33,838 nucleotides of DNA from positions 1-33,838 of the forward strand of contig NZ_PXWG01000067.1 of the NCBI RefSeq assembly GCF_003011965.1, written 5' to 3'. The notes under the pieces were generated by a model that was not told where the DNA came from, did not search any database, and saw only the letters and a list, made by a program, of their open reading frames with translations. The stretch comes from Streptosporangium nondiastaticum. GTDB lineage: Bacteria > Actinomycetota > Actinomycetes > Streptomycetales > Streptomycetaceae. Numbering within the stretch: the stretch's first letter is position 1; each line of letters opens with the position of its first letter. Positions 8,663-17,160 of the stretch are shown in pieces. A program made the translations under genes and the position numbers.

Positions 8663-10927
8663 TCAGTTGCGGATCGGCTGGCGGTTCCCGTTGGGCTCCA
8701 GCCCGCCGCCGCCGGTGGGCGGCACCGGCGGGCTCGGCGGCTTGCTGCTCGGGGTGACCGGCGGGACCGGCGGCCGCGAGGACGGGGGCGGCGACGAGGG
8801 CTCGCGGGACGGGCTCCGCGAGGTCGACGGCGACGGCGGCTGCGAGGACCGCGAGGGCGCCGGCGACGGGCTGTGCGACGCGGGCGCGGAGGGGCTGGAC
8901 GAGGCGGGCGGGCCGGGGATGGCCGGGACCGTGGTGCTCATGTCCGTGTCGAGGTCGAACTCCTCGGGGTCCGAGCCCTGGAGCGCGTCGGCGGTGTAGG
9001 CCGCCCAGATCCTGGCCGGGTACGTGCCACCGTTGACGCGGCCGTTGCCGCCGGTGCCCTTGAGGGTGACCTGCTTGCCGCCCTCTCCCTCGCCGAAGAG
9101 GCCGACGGCGGTGACGAGGTCGGGGGTGTAGCCGGTGAACCAGGCGGACTTGTTGTCGTCGGAGGTGCCGGTCTTGCCCGCGACCTGGCGGCCGACGCTC
9201 TGCACGACGGAGGCCGTGCCGTCGTCGACCACGCCCTTGAGGACGGTGGTGACGCCGTCGGCGGTGTTGCGCGAGATCGCGTCGCCGCCGACGGGGTTGT
9301 CGAGCGACAGGTCCTTGCCGTTCTGGGAGGCCGACTTGATGATCGAGGGCGTGACCTTCTTGCCGTGGTGGGCGAGGGTCGCGTAGACGCCGGCCATGTG
9401 CAGCGGGCTGTTGCCCATGGAGCCGAGCGACATGGCGGGCTTCTCGACGAAGTCCTTGACCTTGCCGTTCATGCCCATGTCGACGGCGGTCTTCTTGACC
9501 TCGGGCAGGCCGACGTCGATGGCCATCTGCGCGAAGACGGAGTTGACCGAGTCGTTCATGGCCTTCTGCACGGGGATCATGCCGTGCGAGTAGCCGTCCT
9601 CGTTCTCCGGGGCGAAGTGCTCCTGGGTGCCGGTGACCGGGCGCTCGGAGGTGGAGTCGTAGAGCGTGCCGGCGTTGATCCGCACCTTGTTCTGGGTGGT
9701 GGACTTGTTCTCCAGCGCCGACGCGAAGATCAGCGGCTTGAAGGTCGAGGCGACCTGGTAGTCCTCGCGGGTGGCGTTGTTCGTCCAGTGCTGGAGGGCG
9801 TCGGTGCCGCCGTAGAGGGCGACGACCTTGCCGGTCTTCGGGTCGACGGAGGCGGCGCCGACCTGGACGTTCTTGTCGACCGCGCGGGCCTTGGGGTCGA
9901 GGTCGTCGAGGAGCTTGTCCTTGACGGCCTTCTCCAGGGCCTTCTGCTTCTTGTTGTCGATGCTGAGGCTGATCGTCCAGCCGCCGGCGTCGAGGTCGCT
10001 CTCGGGGCGGCCGTCCTTGACGAGCTTGCGGCGCATCTCGGCCTTGGCGGCCTCGATCAGGTAGCCGTTCTGGCCGGTGAGGCCCTTCTGGGCCGGCGGC
10101 TTGCCGGGCTCCTTGAACTGCATCGTGGCGCGCTTGTCCTTGTCGAGCCACTTCTGCTCGACCATTTTGTCCAGGACGTAGTTCCAGCGGGCCTTGGCGT
10201 TCTCCTTGCCCGCGGGGGTGGCCACCGTCCAGTCGTACTGGCTGGGGGCCTGGAGCAGCGCGGCGAGGTAGGCGCCCTCTTCGAGGGTGAGCTTGTCGAC
10301 GTCCTTGTTGTAGTACGCGCGGGAGGCGGCCTGGATGCCGTAGGCGCCGCGGCCGTAGAAGCTGGTGTTCAGGTAGCCCGCGAGGATCTCCTCCTTGGAC
10401 GTCTCCTTCTGCACCTTGAGGGAGATGACCAGTTCCTTCACCTTGCGGGTGACGGTCTGGCGCTGGTCCAGGTAGTAGTTCTTCACGTACTGCTGGGTGA
10501 TGGTCGAACCACCCTGCTTGCCGCGGCCCATGAGGGTGTTGAGGACGCCTCGGGCGGTGCCGAAGACGTCGACGCCGGGGTCCGTGTAGAAGTTCTTGTT
10601 CTCGGCGGCGACGACGGCGTGCTGGACGTCGAGCGGGATCTTGTCGAGCGGGACTTCCTGGCGGTTCACGTCACCGCTCCGCGCGATGATCTTGCCTTCG
10701 GAGTCCTTGAAGATGTTGCTCTGCAGCTTGGCCTGGCTGTTGCCCTTGGGGACGTCCACGTACAGGTAGAGCGCCACGCAGGCTCCCGCCCCGAGAGCGA
10801 TCAGCGCCACGAAGTAGGCGAGCAGCTTCTTCCATGTGAAGAAGCGTCGTATGCCGCTTTTCTTGGCCTTCTTGCCCTTTGCTGTGCGGGTGCTCTTCTG
10901 CGCCCGTCGCGCTTCCGCTCGGCCCAT
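8663..10927 (-). CDS. Class A penicillin-binding protein (transglycosylase/transpeptidase)
   Basis: The 754-residue protein polymerises lipid II and cross-links peptidoglycan at the outer face of the membrane. A short basic cytoplasmic tail is followed by a transmembrane helix (about 35-57). The GT51 domain has catalytic Glu109 (VVAAENKNFY) and GGSTITQQYVKN. The transpeptidase domain has the SxxK serine Ser394 (STFK), SVN (460-462) and KTG (585-587). The tail of about 100 residues is rich in Ser/Pro; no PASTA domain is seen. ATG 10927 is chosen because GGGAG precedes it closely and MGRAEARRAQ is the usual beginning. An in-frame ATG at 10969 is possible but has no ribosome-binding site. It is a stand-alone gene with the PadR regulator divergent upstream. 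Confidence 0.95.
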   Translation of the reverse strand: MGRAEARRAQKSTRTAKGKKAKKSGIRRFFTWKKLLAYFVALIALGAGACVALYLYVDVPKGNSQAKLQSNIFKDSEGKIIARSGDVNRQEVPLDKIPLDVQHAVVAAENKNFYTDPGVDVFGTARGVLNTLMGRGKQGGSTITQQYVKNYYLDQRQTVTRKVKELVISLKVQKETSKEEILAGYLNTSFYGRGAYGIQAASRAYYNKDVDKLTLEEGAYLAALLQAPSQYDWTVATPAGKENAKARWNYVLDKMVEQKWLDKDKRATMQFKEPGKPPAQKGLTGQNGYLIEAAKAEMRRKLVKDGRPESDLDAGGWTISLSIDNKKQKALEKAVKDKLLDDLDPKARAVDKNVQVGAASVDPKTGKVVALYGGTDALQHWTNNATREDYQVASTFKPLIFASALENKSTTQNKVRINAGTLYDSTSERPVTGTQEHFAPENEDGYSHGMIPVQKAMNDSVNSVFAQMAIDVGLPEVKKTAVDMGMNGKVKDFVEKPAMSLGSMGNSPLHMAGVYATLAHHGKKVTPSIIKSASQNGKDLSLDNPVGGDAISRNTADGVTTVLKGVVDDGTASVVQSVGRQVAGKTGTSDDNKSAWFTGYTPDLVTAVGLFGEGEGGKQVTLKGTGGNGRVNGGTYPARIWAAYTADALQGSDPEEFDLDTDMSTTVPAIPGPPASSSPSAPASHSPSPAPSRSSQPPSPSTSRSPSREPSSPPPSSRPPVPPVTPSSKPPSPPVPPTGGGGLEPNGNRQPIRN

Positions 10928-11112
10928 CTCTCCCGTAGCTCCAGTCTTTCCGCCCCCAACCCAGCTCATGAAGCTAACACCGCAACTGTCACCAAACGCC
11001 CATTGATCAAGGCTTTGGGGCACGTGACATACAGCACCCCGGCTGGCGGGAACCGGGCGCGGCGCAGTGCGGGAAACCGTACAGGGCGCCGGTTCCTTCA
11101 AGATCACGCCAT

Positions 11113-11157
11113 CTGTACACCGTGGGTATACACACGATGTATACCCACGGTGTACAG
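11113..11157. promoter_or_regulatory. 45-bp perfect palindrome: PadR operator candidate
   Basis: Two perfectly complementary 20-bp arms (11113-11132 and 11138-11157) flank the 5-nt spacer CACGA. Each arm carries GTATAC and GTACAC-type cores, like sites of PadR-family repressors. The right arm ends 8 bases before the padR ATG and covers candidate -10 elements (TGTATA 11138-11143, TACAGT 11153-11158). Autorepression of the padR-ABC-FtsX operon is inferred. The divergent PBP gene starts 186 bases away. Confidence 0.8.
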
Positions 11158-11165
11158 TCCCCCGC

Positions 11166-11690
11166 ATGTCCATCGGTCACACTCTGCTCGCGCTCCTGGA
11201 GTCCGGCCCGCGCCACGGCTACGACCTCAAGCGCGCTTTCGACGCCCGCTTCGGCCACGACCGCCCGCTCCACTACGGCCAGGTGTACGCGACGATGTCG
11301 CGCCTGCTGAAGAACGGCCTCGTGGAGGTCGACGGGATCGAGCACGGCGACGGCCCCGAACGCAAGCGCTACGCCATCACCGACGCCGGCATCACGGACG
11401 TGGGGCGCTGGCTCGCCGAGCCCGAGAAGCCCGAGCCGTACCTGCAGTCCGTCCTCTACACCAAGGTCGTCGTGGCCCTGCTGACCGGGCGCGACGCGGA
11501 CTCCCTGCTGGACGCCCAGCGCACCGAGCACCTGCGGCTGATGCGCGAGCTCACCCGGCGCAAGGTGAGCGGCGACCTCGCGGACCAGCTGATCTGCGAC
11601 CACGCCCTCTTCCATCTGGAGGCCGATCTGCGGTGGCTGGAAATCACCGCCGCCCGCCTCGACCAGCTGGCCGAGACGGTGCGGCCGTGA
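11166..11690 (+). CDS. PadR-family transcriptional regulator
   Basis: The 174-residue regulator has an N-terminal winged helix (about 1-80; HTLLALLESGPRHGYDLKRAF and the recognition segment VYATMSRLLKNGLV) and a C-terminal helical domain for dimerisation (Vir-like, about 90-174). PadR proteins next to ABC exporters typically repress them until a drug-like ligand binds. The ATG has no purine-rich site before it (GTCCCCCGC), and TACAGT lies 7 bases upstream of it, so the transcript may be leaderless. Its stop overlaps the GTG of the ABC ATPase gene (GTGA at 11687-11690), giving translational coupling. The ligand is unknown. Confidence 0.93.
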   Translation: MSIGHTLLALLESGPRHGYDLKRAFDARFGHDRPLHYGQVYATMSRLLKNGLVEVDGIEHGDGPERKRYAITDAGITDVGRWLAEPEKPEPYLQSVLYTKVVVALLTGRDADSLLDAQRTEHLRLMRELTRRKVSGDLADQLICDHALFHLEADLRWLEITAARLDQLAETVRP

Positions 11691-12394
11691 GCCGCTCCCC
11701 CGCGGCCCCGGCCGGCTCCCTGCTCGCCGCGGCCGGGCTGCACAAGGCGTACGGCCCCACGACCGCGCTGGCCGGCGCGGACTTCTCCGTCCACCCGGGC
11801 GAGGTCGTCGCCGTCATGGGCCCGTCGGGCTCCGGCAAGTCGACCCTGCTGCACTGCCTGGCCGGAATCGTCCGCCCCGACGCCGGCACGGTCCGCTACG
11901 GCGCGCGCGACCTGCCGAGCCTTTCCGACGCCGAGCGCAGCGCCGTGCGGCGCACCGAGTTCGGCTTCGTCTTCCAGTTCGGGCAGCTGGTGCCGGAGCT
12001 GACCTGCCTGGAGAACGTGGCGCTGCCGCTCCGGCTGAACGGCGTCAAGCGGAAGGCTGCCGAGCAGGAGGCCCTGCACCGGCTGGAGCAGCTGGAGGTC
12101 GCCGACGCCCGCGGGCAGCGGCCCGGCGAGATGTCCGGCGGCCAGAGCCAGCGCGTCGCCGTGGCCCGCGCCCTGGTGACCACCCCGCGCGTGATCTTCG
12201 CGGACGAGCCGACCGGCGCCCTGGACTCCCTCAACGGCGAGCGCGTCATGCGGCTGCTGACCGAGGCCGCGCGCGACACCCGCGCCGCGGTCGTCCTGGT
12301 CACCCACGAGGCGCGCGTCGCCGCGTACGCGGACCGCGAGGTCGTCGTACGGGACGGGCGGGCGCGCGACATGGCGGGGGTGGGGCTGTCGTGA
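11687..12394 (+). CDS. ABC transporter ATP-binding protein (LolD/MacB type)
   Basis: The 235-residue nucleotide-binding subunit is complete: Walker A GPSGSGKS (45-52), Q-loop, signature MSGGQSQR, Walker B VIFADEPTG followed by ALDS, and switch histidine VTHE. It belongs to the subgroup that partners FtsX/MacB-type permeases, so it likely drives export, lipoprotein release or peptide resistance rather than import. No substrate-binding protein is present. GTG 11687 overlaps the padR stop and its own TGA overlaps the permease GTG (12391-12394), so all three are coupled at near-equal dose. Confidence 0.95.
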   Translation: MSRSPAAPAGSLLAAAGLHKAYGPTTALAGADFSVHPGEVVAVMGPSGSGKSTLLHCLAGIVRPDAGTVRYGARDLPSLSDAERSAVRRTEFGFVFQFGQLVPELTCLENVALPLRLNGVKRKAAEQEALHRLEQLEVADARGQRPGEMSGGQSQRVAVARALVTTPRVIFADEPTGALDSLNGERVMRLLTEAARDTRAAVVLVTHEARVAAYADREVVVRDGRARDMAGVGLS

Positions 12395-14817
12395 CCGCAC
12401 GGAACGACGACGAGCAGGGCGCCCCCCGCCCCGGCCGCGGCCCCGCCGACCGGCCCGGCGGGCCCACCGGCGCCGCCGCCTGGCTCCGTGACCTGCGCAT
12501 GGGCGCGCGCTTCACCGTCGCGGGCGGTCGCGAGGGCCTGCTGCGCGCGGTGCTCACCGCGCTGGCCGTCGGTCTCGGCGTGGCCGTGCTGGCGATCGCG
12601 GCGTCCGTGCCGACGCTGCTGGACGAGCGCGACCGGCGCGCGGCGGCCCGCCAGGTCGACGCGCCGCTGGAGTTCGAGCGGCCGGGCCACGAACTGCGCA
12701 GGAGCGGCAGCACGCTCGTGTACCGCGACGCCGGCACCGACTTCCGCGACAAGAAGGTCGGCGGCGCGCTGCTGCGCCCCGAGGGGGACGGCGCCCCGGT
12801 GCCGCCCGGAGTGACGGATCTGCCCCGGCCGGGCGAGATGGTCGTCTCCCCCGCCCTCGGCAGGCTCCTCGGCTCCGAGGCCGGGAAGCTCCTGCGCGAG
12901 CGGCTCCCGTACAAGACCGTGGGCACCATCGCCCCCGCGGGCCTCATCGGCCCCAGCGAGCTCTTCTTCTACGCGGGTGACGGCCGTCTCGCACCGGGCG
13001 ACGGCGCCGTGCGCATCGACCGCTTCGGCGACGACGTGCCCGGCCTGCCCACGGACGGCGAGCTGATCGTCCTGATCGCCCTCGGATGCGTGATCCTGCT
13101 GCTCCCGGTCGGCGTCTTCATCTCGGCCGCCGTCCGGTTCGGCGGCGAGGGCCGGGACCGGCGGCTGGCGGCCCTGCGGCTGGTCGGCGCGGACGGCGCC
13201 ACGGCCCGGCGGATCGCGGCCGGCGAGGCCCTGTGCGGCGCGCTGCTCGGCCTGCTCGCCGGCGCCGGAATCTTCCTCTTCGCCCGCCGGTTCGCCACCC
13301 ACGTCACCGTCCGCGACGTCACCCTCTTCCCCTCGGACGTCACCCCGAGCCCCGCACCGGCCGCGCTGATCGCCGTCCTCGTGCCCGTACTGACCGTCGT
13401 GGTGACGCTGTCCGCGCTGCGCCGCGTCGCCATCGAGCCGCTCGGGGTCGTCCGCGGCGCGCCCACGCGGCGGCGCAGGCTGTGGTGGCGGCTGCTGATC
13501 CCCGCCGTGGGCCTGGCGCTGCTGGTCCCGGGCACGGTGGTGGCCGTCCGGAGTCCCTTCTACGGGCCGGTCGAGGCGGCCCTGGTCGCCGCGGGCGCGG
13601 CGCTGCTGCTGATCGGCATCGCCGCGGTCCTGCCGTGGCTGATCGAGGCGTGCGTGGCCCGGCTCCGGGGCGGGCCGCTGCCCTGGCAGCTGGCGACGCG
13701 GCGGCTGCAGGCCTGCAGCGGCACGGCCGCGCGGGCGGTCAGCGGCATCACCGTCGCCGTGGCCGGGGCGATCGCCGTCCAGATGGTGCTCTCCGGCATG
13801 CAGAGCGGCCACGACAGGCCCGGCGGGAGCGTCGCGAGCTGGTCGCATGTGAAGGCCTCGTACCGCCCGGGCACGCCCGAGGAGATCACCGCGTACACGA
13901 AGGCTTTCAAGGCCACGCCCGGCGTGCAGGACGCCGTCGCGTTCGTGGAGCAGTACGCGAACGTCCCGGGCAGGCGGCACGACGTCACCACGGTGCACGT
14001 CGCCGACTGCTCCGTCCTGCGCACGCTGGCCAGGATCGGCCCGTGCCGCGACGGCGACGTCTTCGTGGCCCAGGAGAAGGGTGGCGACGTCCCGACCGCC
14101 GGCCGCTTCCCGCCGGGCACCGCCCTGGAGATGGACGGCTTCGAGCGGGCGAAGGAGCGCGGAACTCCCGCTTACCGGTGGACCGTTCCGGCGTCCGCGC
14201 GGATCGTGGAAACCCTCCCCGGGCCCACCGGAGACCACCAGTTCGGCGTGCTGGCCACTCCTTCCGCCATCGACACCCGGGCGATCCCGGACGCCAGGAC
14301 GACCGTGCTGGCCCGGGTCGACCCCGAGGACCGCGAGGACTCCGTCGAGCGGTTCCGCAACACCGCCGCCGCCATCGACCCGGGCATGCGGGTGTGGCGC
14401 ATGGGCGGCGTGGTGAAGGAGAACCACCTGGCGGCCGTCGAGGAGGGGCTGACGATCGGCGCCGTGTGCGTGCTCGCGCTGATCGCGGTGAGCATGCTCG
14501 TCGGCACGCTGGAGCAACTGCGCGAGCGCAGGAGCGCGTTGTCCGTGCTCGTGGCCTGCGGCACCGGCCGGGCGACGATCGGCTGGTCGGTGCTGTGGCA
14601 GACCGCGGTCCCCGTGGCGCTGGGCATGGCGCTGGCCGTCGGGTTCGGCCTCGGTCTGGGGCGGCTGCTGCTCGCCCTGCTCGGCGAGCGGGTACGGGAC
14701 TGGTTCGCGTTCGTCCCCCTGATCGGTGCGGGCGCGGGCATGATCATCCTGGTCACCGTGGCGTGCCTGCCCGCGCTGTGGCGGCTCACGCGGCCGGAGG
14801 GCCTGCGGACCGAATAG
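12391..14817 (+). CDS. FtsX-like ABC transporter permease
   Basis: The 808-residue integral membrane protein is the partner of the ATPase just upstream. Two FtsX-type transmembrane modules are visible: one with helices around LLPVGVFISAAV and ALIAVLVPVLTVVVTLSAL, and one at the C-terminus (VCVLALIAVSMLVGTLEQL through GMIILVTVACLPAL). An early signal-anchor helix (LTALAVGLGVAVLAIAAS) and two extracellular loops, one of which may be disulphide-bonded (DCSVLRTLARIGPC), complete the fold. This is the large single-chain permease form common in actinobacteria. The substrate is not predictable; the PadR context suggests response to an antimicrobial or envelope stress. Confidence 0.93.
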   Translation: MTARNDDEQGAPRPGRGPADRPGGPTGAAAWLRDLRMGARFTVAGGREGLLRAVLTALAVGLGVAVLAIAASVPTLLDERDRRAAARQVDAPLEFERPGHELRRSGSTLVYRDAGTDFRDKKVGGALLRPEGDGAPVPPGVTDLPRPGEMVVSPALGRLLGSEAGKLLRERLPYKTVGTIAPAGLIGPSELFFYAGDGRLAPGDGAVRIDRFGDDVPGLPTDGELIVLIALGCVILLLPVGVFISAAVRFGGEGRDRRLAALRLVGADGATARRIAAGEALCGALLGLLAGAGIFLFARRFATHVTVRDVTLFPSDVTPSPAPAALIAVLVPVLTVVVTLSALRRVAIEPLGVVRGAPTRRRRLWWRLLIPAVGLALLVPGTVVAVRSPFYGPVEAALVAAGAALLLIGIAAVLPWLIEACVARLRGGPLPWQLATRRLQACSGTAARAVSGITVAVAGAIAVQMVLSGMQSGHDRPGGSVASWSHVKASYRPGTPEEITAYTKAFKATPGVQDAVAFVEQYANVPGRRHDVTTVHVADCSVLRTLARIGPCRDGDVFVAQEKGGDVPTAGRFPPGTALEMDGFERAKERGTPAYRWTVPASARIVETLPGPTGDHQFGVLATPSAIDTRAIPDARTTVLARVDPEDREDSVERFRNTAAAIDPGMRVWRMGGVVKENHLAAVEEGLTIGAVCVLALIAVSMLVGTLEQLRERRSALSVLVACGTGRATIGWSVLWQTAVPVALGMALAVGFGLGLGRLLLALLGERVRDWFAFVPLIGAGAGMIILVTVACLPALWRLTRPEGLRTE

Positions 14818-14829
14818 CGTTCCGGGCGA

Positions 14830-14864
14830 CCCCCGGGGACCGGTCCCCAACCGGCCCCCGGGGG
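14830..14864. terminator. Hairpin between convergent FtsX-permease and oxyR genes
   Basis: The arms 14830-14843 and 14851-14864 pair at 13 of 14 positions (one A-C mismatch) around a 7-nt loop. It lies 12 bases after the permease stop and 9 bases before the end of oxyR, so it can stop transcription in both directions. It has no T-run, as is usual at this GC content. Confidence 0.75.
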
Positions 14865-14872
14865 CTGCCCGT

Positions 14873-15853
14873 TCACTGCACCGTGACGCGCACCGGCAGC
14901 TTCCGCAGCTCCTTGCGGAGCGCCTCGGCGAACTGCCCGAACTCCTCCTGCCGCGCGGCGCCCGTCCGCATCGCCAGGGCGATCCTGCGCGAGGGCACCG
15001 GATCCGCGAACGAGCCCGTGGCGAGCTGGACGTTGCGCTCGGTCTCGACGCGCAGGGCTGTGCGCGGCAGCAGGGTGACGCCCATGCCGCCGCCGACGAG
15101 CTGGACGAGCGTGGACAGCCCGGCGGCGCTGGTCGTGCCCAACGCCCCTGAGGTGCGGCCCACTTCGCGGCAGATGTCGAGGGCCTGGTCCCGCAGGCAG
15201 TGCCCCTCGTCGAGGAGGAGCAGGTCGAGCTCGCGCAGCGCCTCGCGCGGGATGTCGCCGCGCCCGGCCAGCCAGTGGTCGCGGGGCATGACGAGTACGA
15301 AGTCCTCGTCGAAGAGGGGCAGTTCGGTGATGCCGGGAACGCCGAGCGGCACGGCGAGCAGCAGCAGGTCGAGCCGGCCCTGGGTGAGCCCGTCGAGCAG
15401 CGAGGACGTCTGCTCCTCGTGGACCTGCAGGTCGAGATCGGGGTAGGCGTCGTGAACCAGGCGCAGGACCGTCGGCAGGAGGTACGGCGCGACGGTCGGG
15501 ATCACCCCGAGGCGCAGGACGCCGGTGAAGGGCGCGCGGGCCGCGTCGGCCTCCTCCATGAGCGCGGCGACGGCGTCGAGGACGGTGCGGGCGCGGACGG
15601 CGAGACGCTCGCCCGCGGGGCTGAGCAGCACTTTCCTCGTCGTACGCTCGACGAGCTGGACGTCGAGGACCTCCTCCAAGGCGGAGACGGCCCCGGAGAG
15701 CGCGGGCTGGCTCATGCCGAGGGCCGTGGCGGCGTCGCGGAAGTGCAGGTGCTCGGCGACGGCGACGAAGGCCCTGAGCTGGGCGATGCTGGGCTGGCGG
15801 GGACGCCCGCTCCCCGGGCTCGTAGCGGCTGCGGCCACCGGTGCGGATGACAT
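14873..15853 (-). CDS. oxyR: OxyR, LysR-family hydrogen peroxide sensor
   Basis: The 326-residue regulator has an N-terminal winged helix-turn-helix (about 22-80; LRAFVAVAEHLHFRDAATAL) and a LysR effector domain containing the redox pair Cys219 and Cys228 (GHCLRDQALDIC), the spacing of the OxyR disulphide switch. Oxidation by peroxide turns it into an activator of ahpC-ahpD, transcribed divergently 135 bases away. ATG 15853 is preferred to the ATG at 15880 because GGAGG (15864-15868) precedes it and would otherwise be inside the gene. An N-terminal Ala/Ser/Pro-rich extension of about 20 residues precedes the DNA-binding domain. Confidence 0.97.
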   Translation of the reverse strand: MSSAPVAAAATSPGSGRPRQPSIAQLRAFVAVAEHLHFRDAATALGMSQPALSGAVSALEEVLDVQLVERTTRKVLLSPAGERLAVRARTVLDAVAALMEEADAARAPFTGVLRLGVIPTVAPYLLPTVLRLVHDAYPDLDLQVHEEQTSSLLDGLTQGRLDLLLLAVPLGVPGITELPLFDEDFVLVMPRDHWLAGRGDIPREALRELDLLLLDEGHCLRDQALDICREVGRTSGALGTTSAAGLSTLVQLVGGGMGVTLLPRTALRVETERNVQLATGSFADPVPSRRIALAMRTGAARQEEFGQFAEALRKELRKLPVRVTVQ

Positions 15854-15905
15854 TTGATAAGCACCTCCGATCAACATCACCCAGTCTAGCTATTTCCGTT
15901 ATCAA
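15854..15905. promoter_or_regulatory. oxyR-ahpC divergent promoter region with inverted TTGATAA/TTATCAA arms
   Basis: TTGATAA (15854-15860) and TTATCAA (15899-15905) are inverted 7-mers 45 bases apart centre to centre, in the only AT-rich island of the neighbourhood, with CTAGCTAT between them. OxyR tetramers contact DNA over about this length. Assignment as the OxyR site is inference. Confidence 0.4.
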
Positions 15906-15988
15906 TGGCTCCTGTGGCAGGGTTGCTCATGTCCAACCCCGAAGGAAACTCCTGTCACGGAGCTTCCTGCTCGCTGCAAGGAGAGCGC

Positions 15989-16543
15989 GTGCTCACTGTT
16001 GGTGACAAGTTCCCCGAGTTCGACCTGACCGCTTGTGTGGACCTCGACGCGGACAAGGCCTTCGCGCAGATCGACAACAAGACCCACGAGGGCAAGTGGA
16101 AGGTCGTCTTCTTCTGGCCCAAGGACTTCACCTTCGTCTGCCCGACCGAGATCGCCGCGTTCGGTCAGCTGAACGACGAGTTCGCCGACCGTGACGCCCA
16201 GATCCTCGGCGTCTCCGGCGACTCCGAGTTCGTCCACCACGCCTGGCGCAAGGACCACAAGGACCTCCGCGACCTGCCCTTCCCGATGCTGGCCGACGCC
16301 AAGCACGAGCTCATGCAGGCCTGCGGCGTCGAGGGCGAGGACGGCTACGCCCAGCGCGCCGTCTTCATCGTGGACCCGAACAACGAGATCCAGTTCGTCA
16401 TGGTGACCGCCGGCTCCGTCGGCCGTAACCCCAAGGAGGTCCTCCGGGTCCTCGACGCCCTGCAGACGGACGAGCTGTGCCCCTGCAACTGGTCGAAGGG
16501 CGAGGAGACCCTCGACGCCGTCAAGCTCCTCGCGGGCGAGTGA
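15989..16543 (+). CDS. ahpC: Alkyl hydroperoxide reductase AhpC (2-Cys peroxiredoxin)
   Basis: The 184-residue cytosolic peroxidase reduces hydrogen peroxide, alkyl peroxides and peroxynitrite. Peroxidatic Cys51 lies in DFTFVCPTE, and C-terminal resolving cysteines 164 and 166 in ELCPCNW, the three-cysteine layout of actinobacterial AhpC that accepts electrons from AhpD. GTG 15989 is chosen because AAGGAGAG (15978-15985) sits just before it and MLTVGDKFPEFDL is the usual start. An in-frame ATG at 15929 would add 20 residues with two cysteines but lacks a clear ribosome site. It is transcribed with ahpD 11 bases downstream and divergently from oxyR. Confidence 0.98.
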   Translation: MLTVGDKFPEFDLTACVDLDADKAFAQIDNKTHEGKWKVVFFWPKDFTFVCPTEIAAFGQLNDEFADRDAQILGVSGDSEFVHHAWRKDHKDLRDLPFPMLADAKHELMQACGVEGEDGYAQRAVFIVDPNNEIQFVMVTAGSVGRNPKEVLRVLDALQTDELCPCNWSKGEETLDAVKLLAGE

Positions 16544-16554
16544 GCTGATCTCCC

Positions 16555-17094
16555 ATGGCGCTCGATGAACTGAAGTCCGCCATACCGGACTACGCCAAGG
16601 ACCTGAAGCTCAACCTGGGCTCGGTCATCGGCAACTCCGACCTGCCGCAGCAGCAGCTGTGGGGCACCGTCCTCTCCTGCGCGATCGCGACCCGTTCGCC
16701 GATCGTGCTGCGCGAGCTGGAGCCGGTCGCCAAGGCCAACCTGTCGCCCGAGGCGTACACGGCCGCCAAGGCCGCCGCCGCGATCATGGCGATGAACAAC
16801 GTCTACTACCGCACCCGGCACCTGCTGTCGGACCCGGAGTACGGCAACCTGCGCGCGGGCCTGCGGATGAACGTCATCGGCAACCCGGGTGTGGAGAAGG
16901 TCGACTTCGAGCTGTGGTCGCTGGCCGTCTCGGCCATCAACGGCTGCGGCCTGTGCCTCGACTCGCACGAGCAGGTCCTCCGCAAGGCGGGCGTCTCGCG
17001 CGAGACGATCCAGGAGGCGTTCAAGATCGCCGCGGTCCTGCAGGCCGCCGGCGCCACGCTGGACGCCGAGCAGGTCCTGGCGGACAACGCCTGA
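16555..17094 (+). CDS. ahpD: AhpD, alkyl hydroperoxidase D / AhpC reductase
   Basis: The 179-residue carboxymuconolactone-decarboxylase-fold protein re-reduces AhpC, taking electrons from lipoyl enzymes in the mycobacterial system. The active site is complete: Glu119, Cys131 and Cys134 (INGCGLC) and His138 (SHEQ), one position off the numbering in Mycobacterium tuberculosis. It follows ahpC by 11 bases in one operon and ends at a strong bidirectional terminator. The ribosome site is weak (GAGTGAGCTGATC), consistent with coupling to ahpC. Confidence 0.97.
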   Translation: MALDELKSAIPDYAKDLKLNLGSVIGNSDLPQQQLWGTVLSCAIATRSPIVLRELEPVAKANLSPEAYTAAKAAAAIMAMNNVYYRTRHLLSDPEYGNLRAGLRMNVIGNPGVEKVDFELWSLAVSAINGCGLCLDSHEQVLRKAGVSRETIQEAFKIAAVLQAAGATLDAEQVLADNA

Positions 17095-17110
17095 TCCGCA
17101 CCTCGCACGA

Positions 17111-17151
17111 AGAGCGGGCCCCGGACGTCACCGACGTCCGGGGCCCGCTCT
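17111..17151. terminator. Strong bidirectional terminator after ahpD
   Basis: Perfect 18-bp arms (17111-17128 and 17134-17151) surround the 5-nt loop CACCG. It lies 16 bases after the ahpD stop and 9 bases before the end of the convergent AI-2E-family gene, serving both. The stem reaches CTCT on its distal side. Confidence 0.92.
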
Positions 17152-17160
17152 CGTACGCGC

